DNA from: Devosiaceae bacterium
GTDB taxonomy: Bacteria; Pseudomonadota; Alphaproteobacteria; Rhizobiales; Devosiaceae
DNA length: 50,709 nt
Assembly (NCBI GenBank): GCA_021648375.1
Contig: JAKISW010000021.1
Location: 1-50,709 of the forward strand
Direction: 5' to 3'
Positions 8,563 through 17,445 of this stretch are shown one piece after another (positions within the stretch are counted from its first letter, which is position 1; each line of letters opens with the position of its first letter). The notes under the pieces are model-generated. The model saw nothing but the letters and a program-made list of their open reading frames with translations, did no database searches and was not told the origin of the DNA. Made by a program: the position numbers and the translations under genes.

Positions 8563-9633
8563 TTAAAACAATATGCAAACCGGGCGATCCAGTTCGACTT
8601 CATATCCAGTTGCCTTAAGTTCGCCAGAGTTGCGATTGCGAAAAAAGCTTGTCAGATTATTAGACTTTTGATTGGCAACGATCAAAAACCTGCCGTCTGG
8701 TGAAATTGAAATATCTCGCGACTCCCGGCCATTGGATGATATTGATTGAACAGGGGAAATAATGCCGCTTTTTTGAGAGATGGAAAAGGTTGCGATTTTT
8801 GAGCGACTTCGCTCCGATACATATAAAAACCTGCCATCGGGGGAAATCTTTATCGCTGCACCGGAATCTGGCGCAGCGGACTCATCATCAAATATTTTTA
8901 TGGCCTGCACCTCGCTCCAGTCAGAGCAGAATCGTTTAAAAACAAAAATTATCGCCTGCATTTCGCAAAACACGTAGACAAAGCTGGAGCCGTTAATAGT
9001 TGCAAAATGGCGCGGACCAACTCCTCCCGGAAATACAGCCCCTGAATCAGCCGCAATATCTACATTGCCGTCAGCCGAAAAAGGATAGCTAAACACGCGA
9101 TCCAGACCAAGATCAACAATTGCCAATTGATCCGGGTGGCTTAAAAAATCAACAAAGTGGGCATGAGGCCCTTCCTGACGAGCAGAATTGGGGCCGCTTC
9201 CAAAATGTTGAATGTTTTTTATAAGCGCTCCAATTTTTCCGTCAGGCTCAAGCGCAAAAAGCAATACGTTACCGGTTAAATATTGGGCGCAAGCCAAAAA
9301 CGTTCCGGCCTTATTTACCGAAAGATGACATGGCAACTCTCCCTCCAGCGGAACTTTGTCAAGCAGGCTGAGAGCCCCCTCATTTTCAACCCTGAAAGAT
9401 AGCAATTCCGGCTGGTGTTTTTTAACAACCTCCTTGACCGTAAAAATGTGTTTTTTACCACGCCCCCAGGCAAGATAAGAAGGGTTGGCACATTTAGCCA
9501 CACCTTTTGGCGCACTCATAGAGCCGCTGGCGGGATCGATCTGCACATGAAAAATCCCATCGCCCACAAAATTACCCACCTGATCCGGGCCATTATAAGT
9601 CCCAACAAAAAAACCTGTGAATTTTGCCGTCAT
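8563..9633 (-). CDS. Lactonase family beta-propeller (6-phosphogluconolactonase-like)
   Basis: A 356-residue seven-bladed propeller of the COG2706 family (cycloisomerase/YbhE-type 6-phosphogluconolactonase). The N-terminal FFVGTYNG, the blade ending GPHAHFVDFLSHPDQLAIVDLGLDRVFSYPF, the GVGPRHFATI segment and repeated SPDGRFLYVSERSRSKI / SPDGRFLIVANQKSNNL blades match that family. There is no signal peptide. The enzyme would open a sugar lactone, so it duplicates the role of the SMP-30 protein, perhaps for another substrate. It is separated from the reductase operon by 346 bp and preceded by its own TTTGGTAT site at 9669. Confidence 0.85.
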   Translation of the reverse strand: MTAKFTGFFVGTYNGPDQVGNFVGDGIFHVQIDPASGSMSAPKGVAKCANPSYLAWGRGKKHIFTVKEVVKKHQPELLSFRVENEGALSLLDKVPLEGELPCHLSVNKAGTFLACAQYLTGNVLLFALEPDGKIGALIKNIQHFGSGPNSARQEGPHAHFVDFLSHPDQLAIVDLGLDRVFSYPFSADGNVDIAADSGAVFPGGVGPRHFATINGSSFVYVFCEMQAIIFVFKRFCSDWSEVQAIKIFDDESAAPDSGAAIKISPDGRFLYVSERSRSKIATFSISQKSGIISPVQSISSNGRESRDISISPDGRFLIVANQKSNNLTSFFRNRNSGELKATGYEVELDRPVCILF

Positions 9634-9668
9634 GCTACAAAACTACCCTTCTTGATTATTTTCTTGAT

Positions 9669-9680
9669 TTTGGTATCAAT
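9669..9680 (-). promoter_or_regulatory. TTTGGTATCAAT motif upstream of lactonase (site D)
   Basis: This site lies 36 bp upstream of the lactonase ATG. A near copy with one change (TTTGGTCTCAAT) occurs at 9951-9962, on the manD side of the same intergenic stretch. It is the fourth occurrence of this core in the sugar island. Confidence 0.35.
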
Positions 9681-9950
9681 AGCTAAACGGTGTAATTTTT
9701 GAATGTTATTTAGCAATGAATTAGAATTTTGTGGGATTTTGATGCCAATAATTTAAATTAAGCTTTTAGCGCCCGGGAGACATTTAGTCTGAAAATACCA
9801 TATTTTTAAGCCTTATGACTAATGGTTTGTCATATCATGTTGATTTTTTAATGATGATTGTACAGTTTTCTCCGCCCGCTGCCCATAATATCTGCAGTAT
9901 CACACAAATTATCTGCATTAAAAGTTCTACCTTCTTGTAAAATCAAACGT

Positions 9951-9997
9951 TTTGGTCTCAATGGTATATCATTAGTATCAATAGTATGTCATTAGTC
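9951..9997 (+). promoter_or_regulatory. Tandem 20-bp direct repeat upstream of manD
   Basis: TCAATGGTATATCATTAGTA (9958-9977) is followed immediately by TCAATAGTATGTCATTAGTC (9978-9997); 17 of 20 positions agree. A near-inverse ATGACTAATGG is at about 9814-9824. The repeat sits 130 bp before the manD ATG in a 496-bp divergent gap (9634-10129) that has no other gene I can support. Two helical turns of spacing suggest a cooperative binding site. Confidence 0.45.
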
Positions 9998-10129
9998 TAT
10001 ATATTATATCAAACAAGATTGTAACGATTGCAGCTTTTAGTCAAAGTGACCTGAAATTTAAAATGTCTGCAATTAAAAATAATCTGAATTTTATACAATA
10101 GACCAAAAAAACAACAGATTGGATACAGA

Positions 10130-11344
10130 ATGAAGATCAAAGAAATTCGAGTGATAGTAACTTCACCGGGACGTAATTTTGTCACGGTAAAAATTATTAC
10201 CGATGAGGGTCTTTATGGAATTGGCGACGCGACAGTGAACGGAAGAGAACTTGCAGTTGTTGCCTATCTTGAAGAGCACGTTATTCCATGTCTCATTGGG
10301 CGTGACCCCATGCAGATTGAGGATATCTGGCAATATCTTTACCGGGGAGCCTATTGGCGGCGCGGACCCATTACCATGGCTGCCATTTCAGGCATTGATA
10401 CAGCTCTTTGGGATATTAAGGCCAAGGCAGCAAACATGCCCCTATATCAGTTGCTGGGTGGCGCTTCGCGCACCAAAATAATGGCCTATGCCCATGCTCA
10501 GGGCCGCACAATTGAAGAAGTGGCAGATGCTGTTCTGGCAAAAAAAGAACAGGGGTTTGTTGCCATTCGCGCCCAATCTGGTGTGCCCGGATTTGAATCA
10601 ATTTATGGCATAGGTTCCAGCAAAGGAGCAAAAAACTCTGAGGCCAGAATCAAAAATCTGCCCAAGGAAGAGGTATGGTCCACTTCGAAATATTTGCGCC
10701 ATATTCCCAAAGTTTTTGAACGGCTGCGCGATGTCGTTGGCTGGGACACTCACCTCTTACACGATGCCCACCACCGGTTAACACCAATAGAAGCTGCCCG
10801 CCTTGGCAAGGATCTGGAGCCATATCGATTGTTCTGGCTTGAAGATGCGGTGCCGGCGGAATTGCCTGAAGGCTATAGAATAATTCGAGAACATACGACA
10901 ACTCCAATTGCCTTGGGTGAAGTATTTAATACCATCTGGGACGCGCGCACGGTAATTGAAGAGCAATTGATTGATTATATCCGCACCACTTCTGTGCATG
11001 CAGGCGGGGTGACGGGCTTGCGCAGAATATTTGATTTTGCGGCGATTTATCATGTGCGAACAGCCTGTCACGGCCCGACCGATGTTTCCCCCGTGGCCAT
11101 GGGTGCAAACCTGCATATTGATCTTTGGGTTCCAAATTTTGGAATTCAGGAAATTTCAGGCTACCGGGAAGAAACCCATGAAGTGTTTCCCCATGCATGG
11201 AGCCAGGATGGGGGCTTTTTACATCCAGGCGAAGCAATTGGACATGGGGTGGATATTGACGAAGAGCTGGCCAGGAAGTACCCTTATAAGCGCTCATACC
11301 TTCCGGTGAACCGATTGGAAGATGGCACTTTATGGCATTGGTAG
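10130..11344 (+). CDS. manD: D-mannonate dehydratase, enolase superfamily
   Basis: A 404-residue enolase-superfamily protein matching the ManD (RspA) group in length and sequence. The N-terminal capping domain runs to about residue 115 and includes RGAYWRRGPITMAAISGIDTALWDIKAKAANMPLYQLLGG. Metal ligands sit in LLHDAHHRLTP, FWLEDAVPAE and IALGEVF, and a catalytic His is in CHGPTDVSPV. ManD converts D-mannonate to 2-keto-3-deoxy-D-gluconate in glucuronate and alginate-type catabolism. Some family members have weak activity or act on gluconate. It is a single-gene unit with its own control region. Enzymes that act on the keto-deoxy product (kinase, aldolase) are not in the window. Confidence 0.92.
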   Translation: MKIKEIRVIVTSPGRNFVTVKIITDEGLYGIGDATVNGRELAVVAYLEEHVIPCLIGRDPMQIEDIWQYLYRGAYWRRGPITMAAISGIDTALWDIKAKAANMPLYQLLGGASRTKIMAYAHAQGRTIEEVADAVLAKKEQGFVAIRAQSGVPGFESIYGIGSSKGAKNSEARIKNLPKEEVWSTSKYLRHIPKVFERLRDVVGWDTHLLHDAHHRLTPIEAARLGKDLEPYRLFWLEDAVPAELPEGYRIIREHTTTPIALGEVFNTIWDARTVIEEQLIDYIRTTSVHAGGVTGLRRIFDFAAIYHVRTACHGPTDVSPVAMGANLHIDLWVPNFGIQEISGYREETHEVFPHAWSQDGGFLHPGEAIGHGVDIDEELARKYPYKRSYLPVNRLEDGTLWHW

Positions 11345-11555
11345 TCGCAACAAAAAACCAAAGAATTTGATCTCAAAGATCAGTGACTTGAAGGCAGTCC
11401 CGCAGTAAAACTCCACTGAAACGATGCCGCTACAACCATAAGAAACAGGGGCTGCAAAACAAAATACACACAATTTTGCATGAATTTATCACTCTTATTT
11501 AGGAGTGTCAGGGTAATCATGGTTCTATCTTTTTTAATTTACAAGGTAATCCGTG

Positions 11556-13124
11556 ATGAAAAAGGGAACAATAACTCAGCGGTTTTTGAGAGATGAGCGC
11601 GGTGTATTTGCGGTAATTTTCGGCATATTGGCTATCGTTCTGGTTGCATTTGGTGGTGCTGCTGTTGATTTTGTCAACGTGCAAAATGCCCGCTCCATGG
11701 CCCAGTCTTCGCTGGATTCCACAGTTTTATCACTGCAGCCAACTATTTACACCCAAACAGAACAAGAAATCCTTGCCCTTGCAGAACCAATATTGATGGA
11801 GCGCCTCAGCGCAATCAACGTCACCGCAGTGCTTGACACGATCAGTGTCGATCAAAACGAGGGGGCGTTGTTTCTGGAGGCCCGCTTAACCGTGCCCTTG
11901 CCGTTTTTGGGGTTGGTTGGAATTAGTGAGATGAGCACCCGTGTGGCTTCGCAAGCAACCAGAAAGCAGCTGTTTTTGGAAGTTGGTATGGTGCTGGACA
12001 ATTCAGGTTCCATGAACTGGTCATCCCGAATGACAAATTTAAAAACAGCGGCAAGCAATGCCACAGAGATTTTATTTGAAGGGCAGGATACTTCAACAAC
12101 GACAAAAATTGGTATTGTTCCATTTACAAGTTTTGTAAATATCGGCGCAAACAATGCGGCTGCCCCCTGGATTGATGTGGATGGAAACTCTTCAATTGCC
12201 AGCGACAATTTTGATGATGACGACGATGAAAGCACACCGTTTTTTGGTCCGGTGGACCGCTTGGCCCTTTATAATCAGATCAATAATGCCCAATGGGGCG
12301 GCTGTGTTGACGCCAGACCCAATTTTGAAACAAGTGGACCAGACGCCCATTTGGATACTGACGACACGGCACCCGATATAAATGACCCGGACACGCTATT
12401 CGTACCCTCATTTGCTCCTGATACCCCCGATTCATGGGCAACATGGCAGAGTGATTATGAAAGTGATACCGCCTCCCCCACCTGCCCGCCTTTGATCGGG
12501 GCATCTGATCGAGAACGGCAGGAGCGTCTGTGCAAATATGATGGAAATATAAACACCAGCTCATGGGGTCCAAATTTTGATTGCCCCAGCGCTGCGGTTT
12601 TGCCCCTTAGCGATCAAAAGGCTGATGTTCTTGAAGCTATTGACGACATGGACGCAGGCGGTGCCACCAACATCCATATGGGAGCAATCTGGGGGTTCAG
12701 GGTAGTTTCTCCAACCGAACCATTTAGCGAGGGGCGGCCCTATGATCCGGATACGATGAAGGTTCTGATAATTATGACCGATGGTGAAAACACCATGTAT
12801 TCCACCAATAATATGAACGGAGCGTCCTATTACTCGCCATACGGCTTTCCCTACAATGAGAGGATTGGCGCTGTTGGGTGGAACAATACACAACTTCGCA
12901 CAGAAATGAATAATCGCACGGTTGAATCGTGCAACAATGCCAAGGCGGCAAATATTGTGGTTTATACAATTGGCCTTGATCCGCCCAACGCCACCACACA
13001 AAACATGTTGGAAGATTGCGCAAGCAGTCTTGCCCAGGCATATTTTCCAGAGCTGCCGAGTGAGCTTGATGATGTGTTTGCCGATATCGCCAATCAGCTT
13101 TCTGCTTTGCGTCTGGCGCAATAA
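11556..13124 (+). CDS. TadG-like pilus assembly protein with vWA domain
   Basis: A 522-residue protein with the TadE/TadG-type N-terminus: ERGVFAVIFGILAIVLVAFGGAAVDF is a single membrane helix at about 15-40, so the rest is extracytoplasmic. A von Willebrand A domain follows, with the MIDAS motif DNSGSM near 148 and a second acidic loop MTDGEN near 408. An insert around 212-330 is very acidic (a DDDDDE run) and Asp/Cys-rich. TadG proteins belong to Flp/Tad pilus loci, but no other tad gene is here, so this may be an orphan copy common in alphaproteobacteria. I prefer ATG 11556 to GTG 11553; AAGG lies 9 nt upstream. Confidence 0.85.
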   Translation: MKKGTITQRFLRDERGVFAVIFGILAIVLVAFGGAAVDFVNVQNARSMAQSSLDSTVLSLQPTIYTQTEQEILALAEPILMERLSAINVTAVLDTISVDQNEGALFLEARLTVPLPFLGLVGISEMSTRVASQATRKQLFLEVGMVLDNSGSMNWSSRMTNLKTAASNATEILFEGQDTSTTTKIGIVPFTSFVNIGANNAAAPWIDVDGNSSIASDNFDDDDDESTPFFGPVDRLALYNQINNAQWGGCVDARPNFETSGPDAHLDTDDTAPDINDPDTLFVPSFAPDTPDSWATWQSDYESDTASPTCPPLIGASDRERQERLCKYDGNINTSSWGPNFDCPSAAVLPLSDQKADVLEAIDDMDAGGATNIHMGAIWGFRVVSPTEPFSEGRPYDPDTMKVLIIMTDGENTMYSTNNMNGASYYSPYGFPYNERIGAVGWNNTQLRTEMNNRTVESCNNAKAANIVVYTIGLDPPNATTQNMLEDCASSLAQAYFPELPSELDDVFADIANQLSALRLAQ

Positions 13125-13175
13125 TTACTATCAAACAAATAGCGTTGAAAAAAAATCAAATTTTTGCAGCAATAA

Positions 13176-13197
13176 CCTGCAATCTTACAATTGCAGG
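13176..13197 (-). terminator. Hairpin after tRNA-His
   Basis: CCTGCAAT and ATTGCAGG form an 8-bp perfect stem with a 6-nt loop, 4 nt downstream of the tRNA 3' end on the minus strand and 52 nt after the tadG stop on the plus strand. The following U-tract is weak on both strands, so it may be a terminator or a processing hairpin. Confidence 0.45.
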
Positions 13198-13201
13198 ATT
13201 A

Positions 13202-13278
13202 TGGTACCGCCTCCCTGAATCGAACAGGGGACCTCTAGATCCACATTCTAGCGCTCTAACCGACTGAGCTAAGGCGGC
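13202..13278 (-). tRNA. tRNA-His (GTG)
   Basis: A 77-nt cloverleaf with encoded CCA. The acceptor is GCCGCCT/AGGCGGT, the D-stem GCTC/GAGC, the anticodon stem CTAGA/TCTAG with loop ATGTGGA (anticodon GTG), and the T-stem CCCTG/CAGGG. The base before G1 is T, so no G-1 is encoded. The discriminator is A73 rather than C73, and G1 faces U72. Lack of G-1 with A73 is the known unusual form in a large group of alphaproteobacteria, whose histidyl-tRNA synthetase does not need G-1. Confidence 0.95.
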
Positions 13279-13300
13279 ACATCCCTTTCGGAATGGGCGG

Positions 13301-13329
13301 AACATATGACCAAGCGTCAAATCTGACAA
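13301..13329 (-). promoter_or_regulatory. Promoter of tRNA-His
   Basis: On the minus strand TTGTCA (-35) and TATGTT (-10) are 17 bp apart and end 22 nt before the mature tRNA 5' end. A GC-rich stretch (CCGCCC) follows the -10 box, as in stringently controlled stable-RNA promoters. Assigned by pattern only. Confidence 0.55.
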
Positions 13330-13589
13330 GAGTTGAATTCACCTATTTTGCCACTCCGGCAGCTAATTCCCATAAATTTTGAATTTTAACCATGCTTTTG
13401 ATTGTAGGGGGTATTGTGCATGAGCAATCTGGACCCCAATGGGGCAACAATGTATCTAAAAAGGGACAAAAATGCTAAGTTTTACCCCAGCGAGGGGTTT
13501 TCCCCAACATTTTACTACTGCAGAATATTTTAAATAAGAGGGCTTAAAACCCTTTGCCTTACGAAAAAACGCCAAAAGATAGTCAACCT

Positions 13590-16055
13590 ATGAATAATGA
13601 CTGGAATAAATCATCGGGAGCTCAATTAATTGAGATGAGCAAATCCCAATTAAGACCTGCCTGGCTATGGGACAGCGAGGGGGTGGAATTGATATGGCGA
13701 AACGCCGCCGCCAAGGTCTTTTTGGCAAGTGAAAAGAATTCAAAGCTAAAACTGACAAAACAACCCGTACCGATTGCCGGACAGGTGCGCCGCCTGCTCA
13801 GACTGGGTTCGCCGGGATTAACCAGCTTGTCCCGGGTGAGGTTTCTGGCTGGTGGCAAACCATTGTCCATCACTTGTTCGTGCACACCAATATTGTTGGA
13901 AAACAATCAGTCCGCATTAATGATTGTTGGCGTTGATCCCGTCAAACAAAAACACATCAAAAAACTTGCCCAGCAAAATCCACGACAAGACCCGCAGTCA
14001 CCCCTTACACCTTTTGAAGCGGATGAGGGCAAAGGAAAAAGGGGTGCGGATGATGAGCAAAACGGGGATGAAAATGCACCCAACCCGGCAAAAGGGGGTG
14101 GGTCTCTTAGCAAGTTGATCGATCGGCTTAACAATGGAAACCGGCTTTATGAGCCATTAAACGATTCCGAGGAAATCGATCCCAACCTGCTTGCCCACGC
14201 CAACTCCAAACGCACTCACAATGAACAAAACCCGCAAGATGTTAGCCAGAGAGATGGTGCCCCTGGCGATATTAATCAGAAGGATATTGCTCATGAGGAA
14301 AATATTGAAAAACCACCCGAGCTTTGGCGGCTAACCGGGCGAGGTTTTGTTCCGGAAAATGAAACAGGTCAAAATAATAAAAATTCAGATCGCGAAGAAA
14401 CAGACCAACTGGAATTCACACAGTCCCAAACCAGTGCAATAGATGAAAAACCAGCAGGAGGCACACTTTTCACAACGAATGATCCCGCCATAACAAATGA
14501 CCCCGAAATGGAACGGGTGGCGCGATACAATTTCAAGAAACTTGGCCACATTCTTGAGAAACGGGTTGGCGTAAAATCCTCCCCGGACAAAAATAGTTCT
14601 GCTTATACAAAAACCATAACACTATCCGATGAAATGCTAGTGCTTAACCGCCTTCCCATTGGAATTTTAATATTCAAGGACCAGAATATTTTATTCGCCA
14701 ACCGGGCGCTGGCCGACCTTGTGGGCAGTTCATCCATTTCTGAATTAAAGGCAAACGGACTGGCAGCAATATTCCCAAGAGTTGAAAACCCTGATAGCTC
14801 GCTGGGACCCATATTGGCAATTATGGGAGAGCACGGCGCTGAGGTTAAGGTAAATGCCAGGTTGCAAGGAATAAACTGGCATGGAAGTCAGGCCCTGATG
14901 CTTTCAGCACAGGCAAGCCCGGATTTGATCGAAGATAATAATTCTTTAGAGGAGTTGAAAACTTCTGACAATCTGGAGAGTTCAAAATTCTTTATCCGCT
15001 CAATTGCAAGTGCCCGCAATGAGGGATTTATAGAAATCAATCGCAATGGTATAATTTCAAATATCTCTCAACGTGGAGCTGAATTTCTTGAGCGCTCCCA
15101 TGAAGAAATAATCGGCAAGCCTTTTTCCAGCTTTATAGATTTTGAAAAGCGGGGACTATTTAGAGAGTTTTTGGAACAAAAAGCCAAAACGGCTGAAACC
15201 GAATTGCCACGCATTGAACTTTCTTCAAAAGAGCAAAACCTGGAATTTGAAATTTTTGCAGGCGGCAGGGCTGGATATAACAATGGATACTTTGGCACCT
15301 TCAAAAGAGTCGAAGTAGCACAGCCAGAGACTGCAAATTTTAAGCCACAAAGCCAAAGCGCAACATTGTTGCTAAACCGCCTCAGTCAGGGAATAAGGCG
15401 GCCACTAAATACGATTTTGGGGTTCTCTGAATTAATTGGCACCGAGGCATTCGGCAAAATCTCCAACCCTCGTTATGTGGAATATGCGCGCGATATTGAA
15501 ACAGCAGGAAATGAAATTTCGCGACTGAGCGATGAATTAGATGAATATACTCTTCTTGAAAATCAGGGCGTTGCAAAATCAGAAACAGATTTTGATCTAA
15601 AGGAATTGCTGTCGGAATGCCTGGCGCTTATCAGACCTCAGGCTAAAGAACACCGGGTTATTCTTCGGGATGCCATAGCCCATAACCTGCCCGATATTGT
15701 TGCCGACAGGGCATCCCTCAGACAGGCAGTTTTAAACCTTTTAGCCAGCGCGATCTCACAAACTCCGGTGGGGTCCAAAGTTATTCTTTCAGCGCAAATA
15801 GAAGATGACGGCTCGCTTGGAATTCATGTTCGTGATTCATCCATCGGCCCAAAAGGCATTGATGAGAGATTTGTAATATTCAAAGAGCGTGGCAAGAGAA
15901 ACGGGGACACCATGGTGGCGATGAAATCGACCATCGGGCTGGCTTTGACACGTTCGCTTATTTCAGTGAATTCGTGCGCGCTTCATGTGGACCCTTCTGC
16001 TGGCGAGGGAACGCTTATGTCTCTTGTGGTCCCTTCAGATCTTGTTGTCAGGTAA
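13590..16055 (+). CDS. PAS-domain PdhS/DivL-family protein, degenerate histidine kinase
   Basis: About 821 residues from ATG 13590, or 833 from TTG 13554, which has GAGGG 11 nt upstream; the start is uncertain. In 833-numbering: a PAS-like N-terminus (25-125, LRPAWLWDSEGVELIW), a charged, probably disordered linker (130-355), two PAS regions (358-450 and 480-590), then HisKA and HATPase regions (603-833) that align with the PdhS/PleC/DivL family (FSELIGTEAFGKISNPRYVEYARDIE). The phosphoacceptor His is replaced by Q612 (LSQGIRRPL). The N-box reads NLLASAISQT and the Gly boxes are eroded (DSSIG, STIGLALT). No membrane helix is seen. It is probably a catalytically dead sensor or scaffold of cell-cycle control, as DivL is. 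Confidence 0.82.
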   Translation: MNNDWNKSSGAQLIEMSKSQLRPAWLWDSEGVELIWRNAAAKVFLASEKNSKLKLTKQPVPIAGQVRRLLRLGSPGLTSLSRVRFLAGGKPLSITCSCTPILLENNQSALMIVGVDPVKQKHIKKLAQQNPRQDPQSPLTPFEADEGKGKRGADDEQNGDENAPNPAKGGGSLSKLIDRLNNGNRLYEPLNDSEEIDPNLLAHANSKRTHNEQNPQDVSQRDGAPGDINQKDIAHEENIEKPPELWRLTGRGFVPENETGQNNKNSDREETDQLEFTQSQTSAIDEKPAGGTLFTTNDPAITNDPEMERVARYNFKKLGHILEKRVGVKSSPDKNSSAYTKTITLSDEMLVLNRLPIGILIFKDQNILFANRALADLVGSSSISELKANGLAAIFPRVENPDSSLGPILAIMGEHGAEVKVNARLQGINWHGSQALMLSAQASPDLIEDNNSLEELKTSDNLESSKFFIRSIASARNEGFIEINRNGIISNISQRGAEFLERSHEEIIGKPFSSFIDFEKRGLFREFLEQKAKTAETELPRIELSSKEQNLEFEIFAGGRAGYNNGYFGTFKRVEVAQPETANFKPQSQSATLLLNRLSQGIRRPLNTILGFSELIGTEAFGKISNPRYVEYARDIETAGNEISRLSDELDEYTLLENQGVAKSETDFDLKELLSECLALIRPQAKEHRVILRDAIAHNLPDIVADRASLRQAVLNLLASAISQTPVGSKVILSAQIEDDGSLGIHVRDSSIGPKGIDERFVIFKERGKRNGDTMVAMKSTIGLALTRSLISVNSCALHVDPSAGEGTLMSLVVPSDLVVR

Positions 16056-16084
16056 TATCTCCCTTGTAAGACTAACTAGCCAGC

Positions 16085-16101
16085 TGTGACAAATTGTCAC
16101 A
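16085..16101. promoter_or_regulatory. 17-bp perfect palindrome upstream of the iron-transport genes
   Basis: TGTGACAAATTGTCACA has two 8-bp perfect arms around a central A, 30 bp after the kinase stop and 194 bp before the binding-protein ATG. It resembles a CRP box but has 7 rather than 6 spacer bases, and it is not the TGA-N9-TCA RirA box. It could bind a dimeric regulator of the iron genes; the identity is unknown. Confidence 0.4.
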
Positions 16102-16294
16102 ATAGGAAGCTCGACTTTGATCGGGCTAGCCAGTTGAAAAACCACCAGTTTCCTTTGGGTGTTTTGAACGGTTCTAAACTTGCTCAATTCTATAAGCCTT
16201 TATATTTCAAATGCTTATTGACTATTTTGATGTATATCTACAGAAATACCCTGCTTGCTCGGGACCTTTAATCCCAAGGAAATGGAGAAAATTA

Positions 16295-17329
16295 ATGAAA
16301 AGCACAATCAGATGGGCGATTGCAGCCGTCTTAATTGGCATATCGACAATTACAGCCAGCCCAACATTTGCAAATAACAATCAGGTCAATATTTATTCCT
16401 ACCGCCAGCCCGAACTCATAGCCCCGGTTCTGAATGCATTTACTGAAGAAACCGGCATTGAAACCAGGGTTTTGAACCTCAGGGATGGCATGGTGGAGCG
16501 CCTGAAGGCCGAGGGGATAAATTCCCCTGCTGATGTTATTCTTACCGTCGATATCGGTCGCCTGATGGATATTAAGGACGGTGGGGTAACCCAGCCCGTA
16601 TCCAGCACAAAAATCAATGCAAATATTCCCGAGCACTATCGTGACCCGGACGGAAACTGGTTTGGTTTGACTCTTAGGGCCAGGGTGGTGCTGGCCTCTA
16701 AAGAGCGGGTTGAGCAGGATAGTATTACATATGCGGAACTTGCTGATCCTAAATGGAATGAGCGGATTTGTATTCGCTCCGGGCAGCACCCCTATAATAT
16801 TGCGCTGATTGCTTCGATTATTGCCAATGAGGGGGAAGAGAGAGCCAAAGAATGGCTTATCGGCCTCAAAAACAATCTGGCCCGCTCGCCGGTGGGCAAT
16901 GACCGCGCTCAGGTTCAGGGCATATTTTCCGGGGAATGTGATCTGGCAATCGGTTATACCTATTACATGGGGCTGATGCGTACCAATAAAAATAACCCTG
17001 AGCAAAAAGACTGGGAAGCATCGGTAAAAGTTTTGTTTCCAGATCAAAACGGTCGTGGGACCCATGTAAATGTTTCGGGAATGGCTATGGCCAAAAACGC
17101 TCCCAATCAACAAAATGCTCTGGCTTTAATGGAGTTTTTATCCAGCCCAAAAGCTCAGGAAATTTATGCGGAGCAAGTGTTTGAATATCCAATTTCACCG
17201 GATGCTCAACCATCTGAAATCACAAAAAGCTATGGGGAGCTGGTTGCAGATACGCTACCAATAGTTGAAATTGCCCGCTGGCGAGCAGCAGCATCCCTGT
17301 TGGTTGATCAGGTCGGGTTTAATGATTAG
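16295..17329 (+). CDS. fbpA: Fe(3+) ABC transporter substrate-binding protein, FbpA/FutA-like
   Basis: A 344-residue periplasmic protein. The start is ATG 16295, with GGAG 7 nt upstream and a clear signal peptide (MKSTIRWAIAAVLIGISTI...TFA); the open frame reaches 16211 but the extension is not credible. The mature start NQVNIYSYRQPELIAPVLNAFTEETGI and the motif AIGYTYYMGLM, with the paired Tyr that bind ferric iron in FbpA/FutA proteins, define the family. It delivers Fe(3+) to the permease encoded 116 bp downstream. No ATPase gene follows on this strand. Confidence 0.9.
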   Translation: MKSTIRWAIAAVLIGISTITASPTFANNNQVNIYSYRQPELIAPVLNAFTEETGIETRVLNLRDGMVERLKAEGINSPADVILTVDIGRLMDIKDGGVTQPVSSTKINANIPEHYRDPDGNWFGLTLRARVVLASKERVEQDSITYAELADPKWNERICIRSGQHPYNIALIASIIANEGEERAKEWLIGLKNNLARSPVGNDRAQVQGIFSGECDLAIGYTYYMGLMRTNKNNPEQKDWEASVKVLFPDQNGRGTHVNVSGMAMAKNAPNQQNALALMEFLSSPKAQEIYAEQVFEYPISPDAQPSEITKSYGELVADTLPIVEIARWRAAASLLVDQVGFND

Positions 17330-17445
17330 TGTCTTGACCTAAGAGCCTTGACCAAGGGTTTGTTTTACTCCGTAATCGCAGCAACTATCGGGGCGGCAAG
17401 CGTTAAAATTTCAATTACCTTTAGAGTAAGAAAACAGATCAAATA

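Noticed and set aside
12561..13121. 186-codon minus-strand frame inside tadG
   Set aside because: It lies fully within the clear TadG vWA coding region, has no recognisable domain and no ribosome site.
13435..13516. Short GC palindromes (CCCCAATGGGG; CCCC-AGCGA-GGGG-TTTT) upstream of the kinase, considered as a terminator or riboswitch
   Set aside because: No plus-strand gene ends nearby and the stems are only 4 bp. I see no known riboswitch core.
16086..16271. 61-codon frame between the kinase and fbpA
   Set aside because: It overlaps the palindrome, lacks a ribosome site and has no recognisable sequence.
16331..17113. 260-codon minus-strand frame opposite fbpA
   Set aside because: The plus strand encodes a complete FbpA with signal peptide and iron-binding Tyr pair; the antisense frame has no family features.
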